64,000 nucleotides of DNA from Sphaerotilus sulfidivorans (lineage in GTDB: Bacteria; Pseudomonadota; Gammaproteobacteria; Burkholderiales; Burkholderiaceae_C). Below the pieces are notes generated by a model, which saw only the letters and a list, made by a program, of their open reading frames with translations, was not told where the DNA came from and made no database searches. The translations under genes were made by a program, and so were the position numbers. Where the stretch lies: NCBI RefSeq assembly GCF_013426975.1, contig NZ_JACCPY010000005.1, positions 124,001-188,000 on the forward strand, given 5' to 3'. This document shows positions 35,203 through 44,724 of the stretch, one piece after another (the stretch's first letter is position 1; every line of letters starts with the position of its first letter).

Positions 35203-36354
35203 ATGAAACGACTCCTTGCCTCTCTCGCGCTGGCCGCGCTGCTGCCGCAGACCGTGTTCGCCCAGGCGCTGCCCCAGCCGCCCGAGATCGCCGCCCGCGC
35301 CTATGTGCTGCTCGACCTGAGCGCCAACCAGCCGCTGGCCTCGCGCGATGCCGACGTGACCGTCGAGCCCGCCTCGCTGACCAAGCTGATGACCGCCTAC
35401 CTGGTCTTCCAGGCGCTGCGCGACAAGAAGCTCGCGCTCGACCAGGAGCTGACCGTGTCCGAGCGCGCCTGGCGCACCGGCATGACCGATGCGTCGCGCA
35501 TGTACATCCAGGTCGGCAACAAGGTGAAGGTCGAGGACCTCATCAAGGGCATGATCGTGCAGAGCGGCAACGACGCCACCGTGCTGCTGGCCGAGGCGGT
35601 CGGCGGCTCGGTCGAGAACTTCGTCGCCATGATGAACCGCCAGGCCCAGGCCTTCGGCCTGAAGGTGTCGCAGTTCAGGAATCCCGAGGGTCTGCCGGCC
35701 CCGGGCCATGTCAGCACGGTGCGCGAGCTGGGCATCATCGCCACCCGGCTGCTGCAGGACTTCCCCGGCGAGGTCAAGTTCTACTCGATCAAGGAATTCA
35801 CCTTCAACAAGATCACGCAGCAGAACCGCAACCTGCTGCTGTGGCGCGATCCGAGCGTCGACGGCCTGAAGACCGGCTACACCGATGCGGCCGGCTACTG
35901 CCTGATCGCCACCGCCAAGCGCGACCTGCCCAACGGGCCGCGCCGGCTGCTGAGCGTCGTCGTCGGGGCCTCGTCGAAGGAGTCGCGTGCGGTCGAGAGC
36001 CAGAAGCTGCTGAACTGGGGCTACAGCAGCTGGGATGCGGTCAAGGTCTACGATGCCCGCCAGGTCATCACCTCGGCCGAGGTCTGGAAGGGCGCGGCCG
36101 CCACTGCCAAGATCGGCACCCAGGTGCCGGTGAGCGTGGCCGTGCCGCGCGGGGAGGCTGCCCAGGTCAAGACCCAGCTGGTGCGCACCGATCCGCTGAT
36201 CGCGCCGCTCAGCCAGGGCCAGCAGGTCGGCACGCTGAAGGTGCTGTCGGGCACGCGCGTGCTGGCCGAGGTGCCGGTCACCGTGCTCGAGCCGGTCGCT
36301 CAGGCCGGCATGTTCGGGCGCGCCTGGGACCAGCTGCGCCTGTGGCTGCGTTGA
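35203..36354 (+). CDS. dacC: D-alanyl-D-alanine carboxypeptidase (PBP5/6 type)
   Basis: 383-residue penicillin-binding protein that trims the terminal D-Ala of peptidoglycan pentapeptides. It has a signal peptide at 1-21 (RLLASLALAALLPQTVFAQA). The active-site triad motifs are SLTKLM (SxxK), SGNDA (SxN) and KTGYTDAAGYC (KTG). The C-terminal PBP5 domain ends in an amphipathic membrane anchor (MFGRAWDQLRLWLR). 17 bases precede the DUF493 gene, with which it probably forms an operon. dacA would be an equally acceptable symbol. Confidence 0.94.
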   Translation: MKRLLASLALAALLPQTVFAQALPQPPEIAARAYVLLDLSANQPLASRDADVTVEPASLTKLMTAYLVFQALRDKKLALDQELTVSERAWRTGMTDASRMYIQVGNKVKVEDLIKGMIVQSGNDATVLLAEAVGGSVENFVAMMNRQAQAFGLKVSQFRNPEGLPAPGHVSTVRELGIIATRLLQDFPGEVKFYSIKEFTFNKITQQNRNLLLWRDPSVDGLKTGYTDAAGYCLIATAKRDLPNGPRRLLSVVVGASSKESRAVESQKLLNWGYSSWDAVKVYDARQVITSAEVWKGAAATAKIGTQVPVSVAVPRGEAAQVKTQLVRTDPLIAPLSQGQQVGTLKVLSGTRVLAEVPVTVLEPVAQAGMFGRAWDQLRLWLR

Positions 36355-36371
36355 AGCAAGGAGAGCCAGAG

Positions 36372-36656
36372 ATGCACACCCCGCCCGTCATTCCGCCCGA
36401 GCAGTCGCTGATCGAGTATCCCTGCGCCTTTCCGATCAAGGTCATGGGCCTGCATGTCGAGGGCTTCGCGGCCGCGATCGCGCAGGTGGCTCTGCAGTTC
36501 GATCCCGGCTTCGATCCGGCGACGATCGAGCACCGCCCCAGCGCCAAGGGCAACTACCTTGGCCTGACGATCACCATCAACGCCACCAGCCGCGAGCAGC
36601 TCGACGAGCTCTACCGCACGCTGACCACCCATCCGATGGTCAAGATGGTGATCTGA
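36372..36656 (+). CDS. DUF493/YbeD-family protein
   Basis: 94-residue ferredoxin-fold-like regulatory-type protein (LIEYPCAFPIKVMGLHVEGF, GNYLGLTITINATSREQLDE, then TTHPMVKMVI). The family (HP0495/YbeD) resembles the ACT/allosteric domain and is often encoded between dacA/dacC and lipB; here lipB is absent. A good AAGGAGAG ribosome-binding site lies upstream. The end contains the duplicated gtgatctgagg that spans the stop codon and recurs once more just after it. Confidence 0.88.
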   Translation: MHTPPVIPPEQSLIEYPCAFPIKVMGLHVEGFAAAIAQVALQFDPGFDPATIEHRPSAKGNYLGLTITINATSREQLDELYRTLTTHPMVKMVI

Positions 36657-36670
36657 GGTCGTGATCTGAG

Positions 36671-36692
36671 GGGGATCTGCGCTCAGATCCCC
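36671..36692. terminator. Bidirectional terminator between DUF493 and DUF2788
   Basis: Perfect 9-base stem (ggggatctg/cagatcccc) with a CGCT loop between two convergent genes. It overlaps the stop codon of DUF2788. No long T tract on either side, so efficiency is uncertain. Confidence 0.55.
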
Positions 36693-36892
36693 ATCGCCCA
36701 GGCGATGATGTTCTTCGCCACGAAGCCCAGCATGCCGAAGGCCAGCACGATGAACAGGATGAAGGTCCCGAACTTGCCGGCTTTCGACTCGCGCGCGAGC
36801 TGCAGCACGATGAAGAGCATGTAGAGAATGAAGGCGCTGACACCGATGGTCAGACCGAACTGGGCGAGCTGTTCCTCGGTGTAGCCGAACAT
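36683..36892 (-). CDS. DUF2788 small membrane protein
   Basis: 69-residue protein with two transmembrane helices (about 12-32, LTIGVSAFILYMLFIVLQLA; about 43-66, FILFIVLAFGMLGFVAKNII) joined by a basic loop (RESKAGKFG). Matches DUF2788, a small membrane family of unknown function found in proteobacteria. A minus-strand TATCAT near 36950 is a candidate -10. No operon partner. Confidence 0.85.
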   Translation of the reverse strand: MFGYTEEQLAQFGLTIGVSAFILYMLFIVLQLARESKAGKFGTFILFIVLAFGMLGFVAKNIIAWAMGI

Positions 36893-37140
36893 GGGCAGGC
36901 GGGCGGGGGGCGAAAGAGGGTGGGGCGCGTCGGGTGCGGCAAGGCGCCGGCATGATACGCGCTGGCGCCGGTCGGGCCGTCATGCCCTTTTGCAGCTCAG
37001 GCCTGCCGATTGATGGCGATCAAGTTCTTTCCCGGCGACCGTGACACGCGCCCCTGTGGCGTGTCGTCGGAGAGACACGCGGGTGTCTGCGCTGCCTGCG
37101 CTGGCGCGTTGGCTGGCCTTGGGTCAGGCGCCGCTTCGGC
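36893..37140. other. Intergenic region with paired hairpins
   Basis: No gene is seen. Two adjacent inverted repeats share the sequence gacac: 37043-37065 (arms gacacgc/gcgtgtc) and 37073-37088 (arms agacac/gtgtct, 4-base loop). They lie between two left-going genes and could be a terminator for DUF2189 or an operator for DUF2788. Confidence 0.45.
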
Positions 37141-37902
37141 TCAGCCCTCGGCTGGCAGCAGGTCGCGGTAGGCATGCCAGCTGGCATGGCCCAGCATCGG
37201 CATCACGAAGACCAGGCCCAGCATCAGCGATCCCATGCCGAGCAGCGTGAATCCCATCACCAGCACCGCCCAGACGCCCATCGGCACCGGGTTCTCCAGC
37301 ACGGTGCGCCAGCTCGCCAGCACCGCGTCGCCCACGCTGATCTGACGGTCGACCAGCATCGGGATCGCGGTCACGCTCGAGGCGAAGACCGGTGCCGCCA
37401 GCAGCCCGCCCAGCGCCAGCCAGGCCTCGAACAGCCAGGACTCCCGGTTCAGCACCACATGGGTCAGGAAATCGGCCGGCGTCTGCACCGGCTGCGGCGC
37501 CATCAGCGTGATCAGCGCGGCCGAGGTCATCACCCAGCCTGTGCCTGCGGCGGCCAGCAGCAGCCCGAAGCCGACCAGGCGCCGATCCAGCGATCGCCAG
37601 ATCGTGAAGACCGTCGACCAGCCTGCGGTCTCGCCCCGCTCGAGCGCACGGCTGACCGCATAGAGACCGGTCGCCAGGATGGGGGCTACCAGCAGGAAGC
37701 CTGACATCGAGCCGGCCAGCAGCCAGAAACGGTCTCGCGCCAGCAGCATCAGCAGCATGCCGAACAGCGCCATCAGGGCGCCGTGGCCGAACCCGACCTG
37801 AGGGGCCATCCGGATATCGTGACAGGCACGCTCCAGCCAGACCATCGGCTGCAGCGGCCGGAGGGTGCGCACGGGCAGGGCGGCGACGGCATGGGCGTTC
37901 AT
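37141..37902 (-). CDS. DUF2189 membrane protein
   Basis: 253-residue integral membrane protein with about six helices (ALMALFGMLLMLLARDRFWL, SGFLLVAPILATGLYAVSR, GFGLLLAAAGTGWVMTSAAL and others), ending HASWHAYRDLLPAEG. Matches DUF2189, sometimes called cytochrome c oxidase subunit I-like; function unknown. The start at 37902 (MNAHAVAAL) is chosen over 37911 because a -10-like TAGGAT at 37910-37915 overlaps the longer start. Confidence 0.85.
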   Translation of the reverse strand: MNAHAVAALPVRTLRPLQPMVWLERACHDIRMAPQVGFGHGALMALFGMLLMLLARDRFWLLAGSMSGFLLVAPILATGLYAVSRALERGETAGWSTVFTIWRSLDRRLVGFGLLLAAAGTGWVMTSAALITLMAPQPVQTPADFLTHVVLNRESWLFEAWLALGGLLAAPVFASSVTAIPMLVDRQISVGDAVLASWRTVLENPVPMGVWAVLVMGFTLLGMGSLMLGLVFVMPMLGHASWHAYRDLLPAEG

Positions 37903-37909
37903 GCGGCCC

Positions 37910-37915
37910 ATCCTA
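37910..37915 (-). promoter_or_regulatory. -10-like element TAGGAT of the DUF2189 gene
   Basis: On the minus strand TAGGAT is followed by seven bases and the ATG at 37902, predicting +1 one base before the codon. It overlaps the alternative ATG at 37911. Confidence 0.4.
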
Positions 37916-38282
37916 GGCCTGTCGACATCACCCTGATACCCGTGCTGTTCCTAGGTCGGGTGTGATTCGTGGGGGCATGGGGTTTCATCGAGGCAGCCGG
38001 TCTGGTCAATCCGAGGGTTTCTCCTTGATCCGGAACCTGAAAAATTACCGGGTATCCGACTGATACCCGATTCCATCTTTGGAGGGCTTTCCGGCTGTGG
38101 CGCGCATGGCCTAGCATGATCTCGACTGTCAAGACATTTCCGCCGGACATGTCGCAGCAATTCGGAAACTCTCGTGAATCCGATGAAACCCTCATTCACT
38201 GGCCCGTCGATTTGCCGAATGACCGTTCCGAGCCTCTCTCCTCCTCGCGATACCTGACCGTTTTTTCGAGCTTGCCACCGCC
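37916..38282. promoter_or_regulatory. AT-richer intergenic region with palindromic site
   Basis: About 370 bases without a convincing gene, visibly less GC-rich. It contains a perfect palindromic repeat at 38049-38069 and a matching half-site gatacccg at 37935-37942. A rightward -10 candidate TAGCAT lies near 38113. Confidence 0.4.
38049..38069. repeat. Palindrome cgggtatc/gatacccg, putative operator
   Basis: Two perfect 8-base arms separated by 5 bases (cgact), the geometry of a dimeric regulator site. A third half-site lies at 37935-37942, close to the DUF2189 promoter. The regulator is unknown. Confidence 0.5.
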
Positions 38283-38561
38283 ATGAACACCTCGCTCTCT
38301 CTGGCTGCCTCGTCGGCCCCCTCGACCCGCCCCGCCGCTGCGCCACGCTTTCACGCCCTGCGCTCCTGGCTGAGCCTGATGCGATCGCGTCGCGCCCGGC
38401 TCGTTGCGGACCTGGACCGTGACCGTGCGGCGCACGAGGCCTGTGCCAGCGAAGGTGTTGCGCTCGAGGTCCGCTCGATCGATCTCGATGGCCGGCGTTT
38501 CGAGGCGCTCTATCGCCATGGCGATCTGATCTGCCTGCTGCCGGATTCGCCGCGCAACTGA
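38283..38561 (+). CDS. Small hypothetical protein, 92 residues
   Basis: Basic N-terminal half (FHALRSWLSLMRSRRARLVA) followed by a short beta-rich acidic C-terminus (ALEVRSIDLDGRRFEALYRH). No family recognised. Reading frame and GC3 usage look like the neighbours, but no ribosome-binding site precedes the ATG, so the gene call is moderate. Confidence 0.45.
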   Translation: MNTSLSLAASSAPSTRPAAAPRFHALRSWLSLMRSRRARLVADLDRDRAAHEACASEGVALEVRSIDLDGRRFEALYRHGDLICLLPDSPRN

Positions 38562-38710
38562 GGGCGGACTCCTGGACAGTCGACTGAAGGGCTGAACGGC
38601 TGATCGTGGCCGTTCTGTGCGCCTGATCGGGGGATTGGCGCATACGCGGTGCTCATAACATCGGCCAGGACATTCCTGTGCCGTCACATCCGCCTGCCGA
38701 GGAGCCGGAC

Positions 38711-39574
38711 ATGAGCCCGCAGTCCCCCCTTCCGACCGACCCCGATGCCTGGGGTGCCTTTCTCTGTGCCGTGCCGGCGCCGATCCTGGCCGATACCGCC
38801 GAGCAGCTGACCGAGCTGGCGCTGCTCGAGGAGCGCTTTGGCAATGTCGACGCGCACATGATCGCCGACGCGGTGCGAGGCGATCCGCTGATGACGATGC
38901 GGGTGCTGTCCCACGCCGGCCGGCATCGCGGCGAGCATCAGGTCACCGAGGTCCAGACCGTCACGGCGGCGGTCGTGCTGATGGGCATCGGTCCTTTCTT
39001 CCGCGCCTTTCCTCCCGCGGGCCTGCGGGTGCTGGAGGAGGAGCTGCGTACCGGTGCCGACCCGCAGCGGCTCGACGAGGCGATGCGCCTGCTCGAGCGT
39101 GCCTGGCGCACCGCGCGGGTGGTCACCGAGTTCGAGCTGCAGCATGGCGATCCGCATGCCGAGGCGATGCAGGGCGCGGCGGTGATGCACAACCTCGCCG
39201 AGGTGCTGCTGTGGTGGCGGGCGCCGGAGGTGGCGCGTCGGCTCGGACGCGATCCCGACGAGGACCGCCAGCGCGAGCTGCTCGGCGGCACGCTGGTCGA
39301 GCTGCAGCAGGCCCTGATGAGCCACGCCCGGCTGTCGACGCTGCTGCGCCAACTGCTGCCGCGTCCGCATGAGGACGAGCACGATCCCGAGCGTGGCAGT
39401 CTGGCGCTGCTGCGCCCGCAGCGCCGGCTGCTGGCGCTGTCGGCCACGCTGGCGCGCCGAGCCGAGCTTGACCCACCGGCCGGGCTGGCCCTGGAGGAAC
39501 TCGAGGAGCTGGCGCAATGGCTGGCGCTGTCGACACCCGCGGCCGAACGTCTGGCCATCCAGGCCCTGCTCTGA
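38711..39574 (+). CDS. HDOD-domain signalling protein
   Basis: 287-residue soluble protein related to HDOD (a catalytically altered HD) output domains: [40 protein letters not shown], then [14 protein letters not shown] and a degenerate HD region around [24 protein letters not shown] proteins usually act in signal transduction, for instance c-di-GMP or chemotaxis-related pathways. Start at 38711 has a GAGGAG ribosome-binding site; an ATG at 38678 is less likely. Confidence 0.8.
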   Translation: MSPQSPLPTDPDAWGAFLCAVPAPILADTAEQLTELALLEERFGNVDAHMIADAVRGDPLMTMRVLSHAGRHRGEHQVTEVQTVTAAVVLMGIGPFFRAFPPAGLRVLEEELRTGADPQRLDEAMRLLERAWRTARVVTEFELQHGDPHAEAMQGAAVMHNLAEVLLWWRAPEVARRLGRDPDEDRQRELLGGTLVELQQALMSHARLSTLLRQLLPRPHEDEHDPERGSLALLRPQRRLLALSATLARRAELDPPAGLALEELEELAQWLALSTPAAERLAIQALL

Positions 39575-39663
39575 CCTGAATGAAGTCGGGGCTTGGCCTG
39601 ATCGGCCGATCACCCGGCCACCGCAGGGGCTGATCCTCGCCACGGTGCTCGATCGGGCGTCGC

Positions 39664-39669
39664 TACAAT
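39664..39669 (+). promoter_or_regulatory. -10 element of the ahcY operon
   Basis: TACAAT, predicting +1 near 39676, only a few bases before the 5' stem of the SAH riboswitch. No convincing -35 hexamer at 16-18 bases upstream. Confidence 0.55.
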
Positions 39670-39680
39670 GCGGTCCTCGT

Positions 39681-39760
39681 GTCCGAGGAGCGTTGCAAGG
39701 CCGGTCGATTCAGACGACCGCCCCAGGCTCGGACCCCTTCCCACAGGCAACGGCGCTCAC
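39681..39760 (+). promoter_or_regulatory. S-adenosylhomocysteine (SAH) riboswitch
   Basis: The 5' leader of ahcY carries the conserved SAH aptamer. The P1 stem is gtccgag (39681-39687) with ctcggac (39728-39734). It encloses the invariant ccgaggagcgttgcaa and ccaggctcgg blocks, and is followed by aacggcgctcac (39749-39760), which forms the pseudoknot with the gagcg(ttg) segment. SAH binding is known to switch such operons on so that the toxic by-product is removed. It controls ahcY, tlyA and metF, an operon composition matching known examples. About 155 bases separate it from the ahcY ATG. Confidence 0.9.
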
Positions 39761-39914
39761 CCGTCCGACCGCATCCGACGCGGCCGGGAATCCCGGGGTG
39801 AGCTGCGCGCATCGCACGTCAATCGTGCCTGGTGCCGCGCCCGCCGGCCTTCCTGCCGACGACGACCGCGCGGGCCGGACGGTTCCACTTCTGGAACTTC
39901 TGGAGCTTGCTGAC

Positions 39915-41348
<1,434 letters not shown>

Positions 41349-41370
41349 TCGGCCCGGAGCGCTTGCCGAG

Positions 41371-42129
41371 ATGCGTGCCGACCAGATGCTGGTGAGCCGC
41401 GGCCTGGCGCCGACGCGCTCGGCCGCGCAGCGGCTGATCGCCCAGGGCGCCGTGCGCTGGCTCGGGGCCCGGGGCTGGAGCGTGCCGCGCAAGGCCGGCG
41501 ACGAGCTGCCCGAGGGCTGCGAGATCGAGATCACCGACGACGCCGAGCTGCGCTGGGTGTCGCGCGGGGGCCTGAAGCTCGACGGCGCGCTGGCGGCGAC
41601 CGGACTGGCGGTGGCCGGCCGGGTCGCGCTCGACGTCGGCCAGAGCACCGGCGGCTTCACCGACGTGCTGCTGGCGCGCGGCGCCGCGCGGGTGGTCGGC
41701 CTCGACGTCGGCCACGGCCAGCTGCACCCGCGGCTGCGCGCGGACGCCCGCGTCACCGCGCTGGAGGGCGTCAACGCGCGCCATCTGGTGGCGGCCGATC
41801 TGGGCGCGGCGTGTCCGGCCGAGGGCTTCGGCTTCATCACCGGCGACCTGTCCTTCATCTCGCTCGCGCTGGTGCTGCCGGCGCTGGCGCCGCTGCTGGC
41901 TCCGGCCGGCGATCTGCTGATGCTGGTCAAGCCGCAGTTCGAGCTGCAGCCCGGCGACATCGGCAAGGGCGGACTGGTGAAGGACACGGCCGCGCTGGCG
42001 CGGGTCGAGCCCAAGCTGCGCGAGGCCGCGGCCGGCTGCGGCCTGGCGGTGGCGGCCTGGCTCGACAGCCCGGTGACCGGCGGCGACGGCAACCGCGAAT
42101 TCCTGATGCACGCGCGTCGCGCCGGCTGA
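41371..42129 (+). CDS. tlyA: TlyA-family rRNA 2'-O-methyltransferase
   Basis: 252-residue protein: N-terminal S4 RNA-binding domain (MRADQMLVSRGLAPTRSAAQ) and C-terminal FtsJ-like SAM-methyltransferase domain (LDVGQSTGGFTDVLLARGAA, HLVAADLGA, FITGDLSFISL, MLVKPQFEL). The S4-FtsJ architecture is that of TlyA, which 2'-O-methylates rRNA cytidines in actinobacteria; proteobacterial members are historically labelled hemolysin A. Being in the SAH operon fits a SAM-consuming enzyme. Confidence 0.9.
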   Translation: MRADQMLVSRGLAPTRSAAQRLIAQGAVRWLGARGWSVPRKAGDELPEGCEIEITDDAELRWVSRGGLKLDGALAATGLAVAGRVALDVGQSTGGFTDVLLARGAARVVGLDVGHGQLHPRLRADARVTALEGVNARHLVAADLGAACPAEGFGFITGDLSFISLALVLPALAPLLAPAGDLLMLVKPQFELQPGDIGKGGLVKDTAALARVEPKLREAAAGCGLAVAAWLDSPVTGGDGNREFLMHARRAG

Positions 42130-42181
42130 CCGGCCGGTGGCGTCGCGCCGACGACCTCTTCTCCCGCTGGAGACTTCTCCC

Positions 42182-43039
42182 ATGACGACGACCCCCGCAG
42201 CCTCGCTGCCGCTGAGTCTCGAATTCTTCCCGCCGAAGACGCCCGAGGGTACGGCCAGGCTGGCGCAGGTGCGCCGCGAGCTCTATGTGCTGGAGCCGCA
42301 GTTCTGCTCGGTGACCTACGGCGCCGGCGGCAGCACGCAGGACGGCACGATCGGCGCCGTCCAGGCCATTCTCGACGAGGGCCGCGAGGCGGCTTCGCAC
42401 TTCACCTGCGTCGGCGCGACGCGCGAGTCGGTGCGCGAGCGTCTGGCGCAGTTCAAGGCGATGGGTCTGAAGCGCATCGTCGCGCTGCGCGGCGACCTGC
42501 CCAGCGGCTTCGGCCCGATGGGCGAGTTCCGCCACGCCAGCGACCTGGTGAGCTTCATCCGCGCCGAGACCGGCGACCACTTCCACATCGAGGTGGCGGC
42601 CTATCCCGAGATGCATCCGCAGGCGAAGTCGCCGCAGGCCGACCTGCAGGCCTTCGCGGCCAAGGCCCGCGCCGGTGCCGACTCGGCGATCACGCAGTTC
42701 TTCTTCAACTCGGATGCCTATTTCCGCTTCGTCGAGGAGGCGCAGGCGCTGGGCGCGGACATTCCGGTGGTGCCCGGCATCATGCCGATCACCAACTCCA
42801 GCGGCATCCTGCGCTTCGCCGACAGCTGCGGCGCCGAAGTGCCGCGCTGGATCCGCCTGCGCCTGCAGAGCTTCGGCGACGACAGCGCCTCGATCCGCGC
42901 CTTCGGCCTGGACGTGGTGACCGACCTGTGCGAGCAGCTGCGCTGCGCCGGCGTGCCGGCGCTGCACTTCTACACGATGAACGCCAGCGCGACGGTGCTG
43001 GAGATCTGCCGCCGGCTCGAGCTGCTGCCGAAGGCCTGA
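42182..43039 (+). CDS. metF: 5,10-methylenetetrahydrofolate reductase
   Basis: 285-residue FAD enzyme that reduces 5,10-methylene-THF to 5-methyl-THF for methionine synthesis. Signatures: LSLEFFPPKTPEGTARL, FCSVTYGAGGSTQDGT, VALRGDLPSG, AAYPEMHPQAKS, ADSAITQFFFNSDAYFRFV and PGIMPITN. Start at 42182 (MTTTPAASLPL). It is the third gene of the SAH-riboswitch operon, closing the methyl cycle (with a methionine synthase elsewhere). Confidence 0.96.
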   Translation: MTTTPAASLPLSLEFFPPKTPEGTARLAQVRRELYVLEPQFCSVTYGAGGSTQDGTIGAVQAILDEGREAASHFTCVGATRESVRERLAQFKAMGLKRIVALRGDLPSGFGPMGEFRHASDLVSFIRAETGDHFHIEVAAYPEMHPQAKSPQADLQAFAAKARAGADSAITQFFFNSDAYFRFVEEAQALGADIPVVPGIMPITNSSGILRFADSCGAEVPRWIRLRLQSFGDDSASIRAFGLDVVTDLCEQLRCAGVPALHFYTMNASATVLEICRRLELLPKA

Positions 43040-43092
43040 GGCGCCGGTGCGTGGCGTGTGATGCGCAAAAGCGACAGCTTGCAGGCGCACCT

Positions 43093-43106
43093 CTGACGCA
43101 GGTCAA
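43093..43106 (+). promoter_or_regulatory. Possible FNR/ANR-type box upstream of ompW
   Basis: ctgacgcaggtcaa matches the FNR half-site dyad (consensus TTGAT-N4-ATCAA) in 8 of 10 informative positions. ompW genes are known FNR targets in several proteobacteria. It lies about 135 bases before the ATG. Confidence 0.4.
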
Positions 43107-43240
43107 GCCGGCTGCGCCCTGAGGCGCACGCAGGCCGCGACTTGAGCCGCCGCAAGTCGACAGGCGGCGCGTCAGGCTCCAATGGATTCATGCCCGGTGC
43201 CAAGGAGGTGCCGGAAACCGAATTCCCTCAGGAGCCCGCC

Positions 43241-43846
43241 ATGAACAAGACCTGCCTCGCCCTCGCTGCCGTTGCTGCCCTCGTCGCCACGCCGCTCGCC
43301 TCGGCCCAGAACGCGGCTGGCGATCTGGTGATGCGTGCCCGCGTGGTCCACCTGGATCCGGCCAACAAGGACAGCATTCCCGGCCTCGACGTCGGCATCA
43401 ACAGCAAGGTGCTGCCGGAAGTCGACTTCACCTACTTCATCTCGCCGAACCTGGCCGCCGAGCTGATCCTGACCTATCCGCAGAAGCAGGATGTCAAGGC
43501 GGGTGGCACCAAGGTCGGCACGCTCAAGCACCTGCCGCCGACCCTGACGCTGCAGTACCACTTCACCGACCTGGGCCTGGGCGCGATCAAGCCCTATGTC
43601 GGCGCCGGCCTGAACTACACCCGCTTCTCGAACGTCGATCTGCCTGCGGGCCTGTCGATCGACAAGAACAGCTTCGGCGGCGCGCTGCAGATCGGCACCG
43701 ACTTCGCCATCGACAAGAACTGGTCGGTCAACCTGGACGTCAAGAAGGTCTGGATCCGCACCGACCTGAGCGCTGCCGGCACCACGCTGGGCAAGATCAA
43801 GGTCGATCCGGTGCTGGTCGGCGTGGGCGTCGGCTACAAGTTCTGA
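43241..43846 (+). CDS. ompW: OmpW-family outer membrane protein
   Basis: 201-residue eight-stranded beta-barrel. Signal peptide (MNKTCLALAAVAALVATPLA, cleavage after ASA). Family segments: VMRARVVHLDPANKDSIPGL, LPEVDFTYFISPNLAAELIL, KHLPPTLTLQYHF, IKPYVGAGLNYTRFSN and a C-terminal VGVGVGYKF ending in phenylalanine as required for BAM insertion. A CAGGAG ribosome-binding site supports the start. OmpW passes small hydrophobic molecules; possibly oxygen-regulated. Confidence 0.93.
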   Translation: MNKTCLALAAVAALVATPLASAQNAAGDLVMRARVVHLDPANKDSIPGLDVGINSKVLPEVDFTYFISPNLAAELILTYPQKQDVKAGGTKVGTLKHLPPTLTLQYHFTDLGLGAIKPYVGAGLNYTRFSNVDLPAGLSIDKNSFGGALQIGTDFAIDKNWSVNLDVKKVWIRTDLSAAGTTLGKIKVDPVLVGVGVGYKF

Positions 43847-43928
43847 TCCCGGACCCGGATCGGGATCCGATTGCGGGGTGACCGGGCGGCCTCAAGCGCC
43901 CGGGGGGAGAGCGTCGGGGAGAGAGACC

Positions 43929-43958
43929 GCGGCCGTGGCAGGCAACTGCCACGGCCGC
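43929..43958. terminator. Strong hairpin between ompW and the convergent cyclo-ligase gene
   Basis: Perfect 13-base stem (gcggccgtggcag/ctgccacggccgc) closed by a GCAA tetraloop, followed by a pyrimidine-rich run. It probably serves both convergent genes. Confidence 0.65.
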
Positions 43959-44007
43959 TCCCCTTTCCGGGGCGCCTTTGTCCGTTCGGTGTCCGTTCGG
44001 TGCAGGC

Positions 44008-44598
44008 TCAGGCGTCGCGCTGCCAGACCGTGCCTTCCTCGGTCAGCATCGCGTCGAGCGGCACGTCGTGCGGTTCGGCCTCGAGCCAGGGAATGAAGCC
44101 GTGGCCGTAGCCGATGCCGGCGGTGTAGGGCATCGGGTCGAGCGAGGCCAGCGTGCGGTCGTAGAAGCCGCCGCCGTAGCCCAGGCGCACGCCCTTCGGC
44201 CCGAAGCCGACGCAGGGCACCAGCAGCAGCTCGGGGTGGAACTCCTCGGTGTCCTTGGGCTTGAGAATGCCGTAGGCATCCTCCTCCATCGGGCAGCCCG
44301 GGTACCAGACATGGAAGCGCAGCTGGCGTGTCTTCTTGTCGATGACCGGCAGGCCGATGCGGCGCGAGGGGTCGGATTCGCTCCAGCGGTAGAGCGCCGG
44401 CAGCGCGTCGAACTCGCCCTTGATCGACCAGAACGCGCCGATGGTGCGCTCGCGCCGGGTCAGCAGCCAGACCATCAGCACCTCCTGCAGATGCACCGAG
44501 CGCTGGTGGCGGTCGCTCATCGACATGCGCTCGGCCTGCAGCTGCTTGCGCAGCACGGCCTTGTCGCGGGGCGGATCGGGCAGCTTGAAGGTCGGCAT
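44008..44598 (-). CDS. 5-formyltetrahydrofolate cyclo-ligase
   Basis: 196-residue enzyme (YgfA/FAU1 family) that converts 5-formyl-THF to 5,10-methenyl-THF using ATP. Signatures: DKAVLRKQLQAERMSMSDRH at the N-terminus and the C-terminal LLVPCVGFGPKGVRLGYGGG followed by FYDRTLA. Start at 44598 (MPTFKLPDPPR). It is divergent from the lytic transglycosylase gene; functionally it links to metF and folB elsewhere in the window. Confidence 0.92.
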   Translation of the reverse strand: MPTFKLPDPPRDKAVLRKQLQAERMSMSDRHQRSVHLQEVLMVWLLTRRERTIGAFWSIKGEFDALPALYRWSESDPSRRIGLPVIDKKTRQLRFHVWYPGCPMEEDAYGILKPKDTEEFHPELLLVPCVGFGPKGVRLGYGGGFYDRTLASLDPMPYTAGIGYGHGFIPWLEAEPHDVPLDAMLTEEGTVWQRDA

Positions 44599-44724
44599 GG
44601 TGCTTGAAGGCGGCAGGATGATCGCCTGATTGTGCGTGGCTTTGACGCACCGCGGCAACCCGGCACGGGCCTCGTGTTTGGGGCCTGGCCTACACTGGAT
44701 TTCCTTCCTGCCGACCCGGCCCCC

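Noticed and set aside
43878-44110. Short rightward open frames between ompW and the cyclo-ligase gene
   Set aside because: They cross the strong terminator hairpin and the antisense of the cyclo-ligase gene, and have no ribosome-binding site or recognisable sequence.
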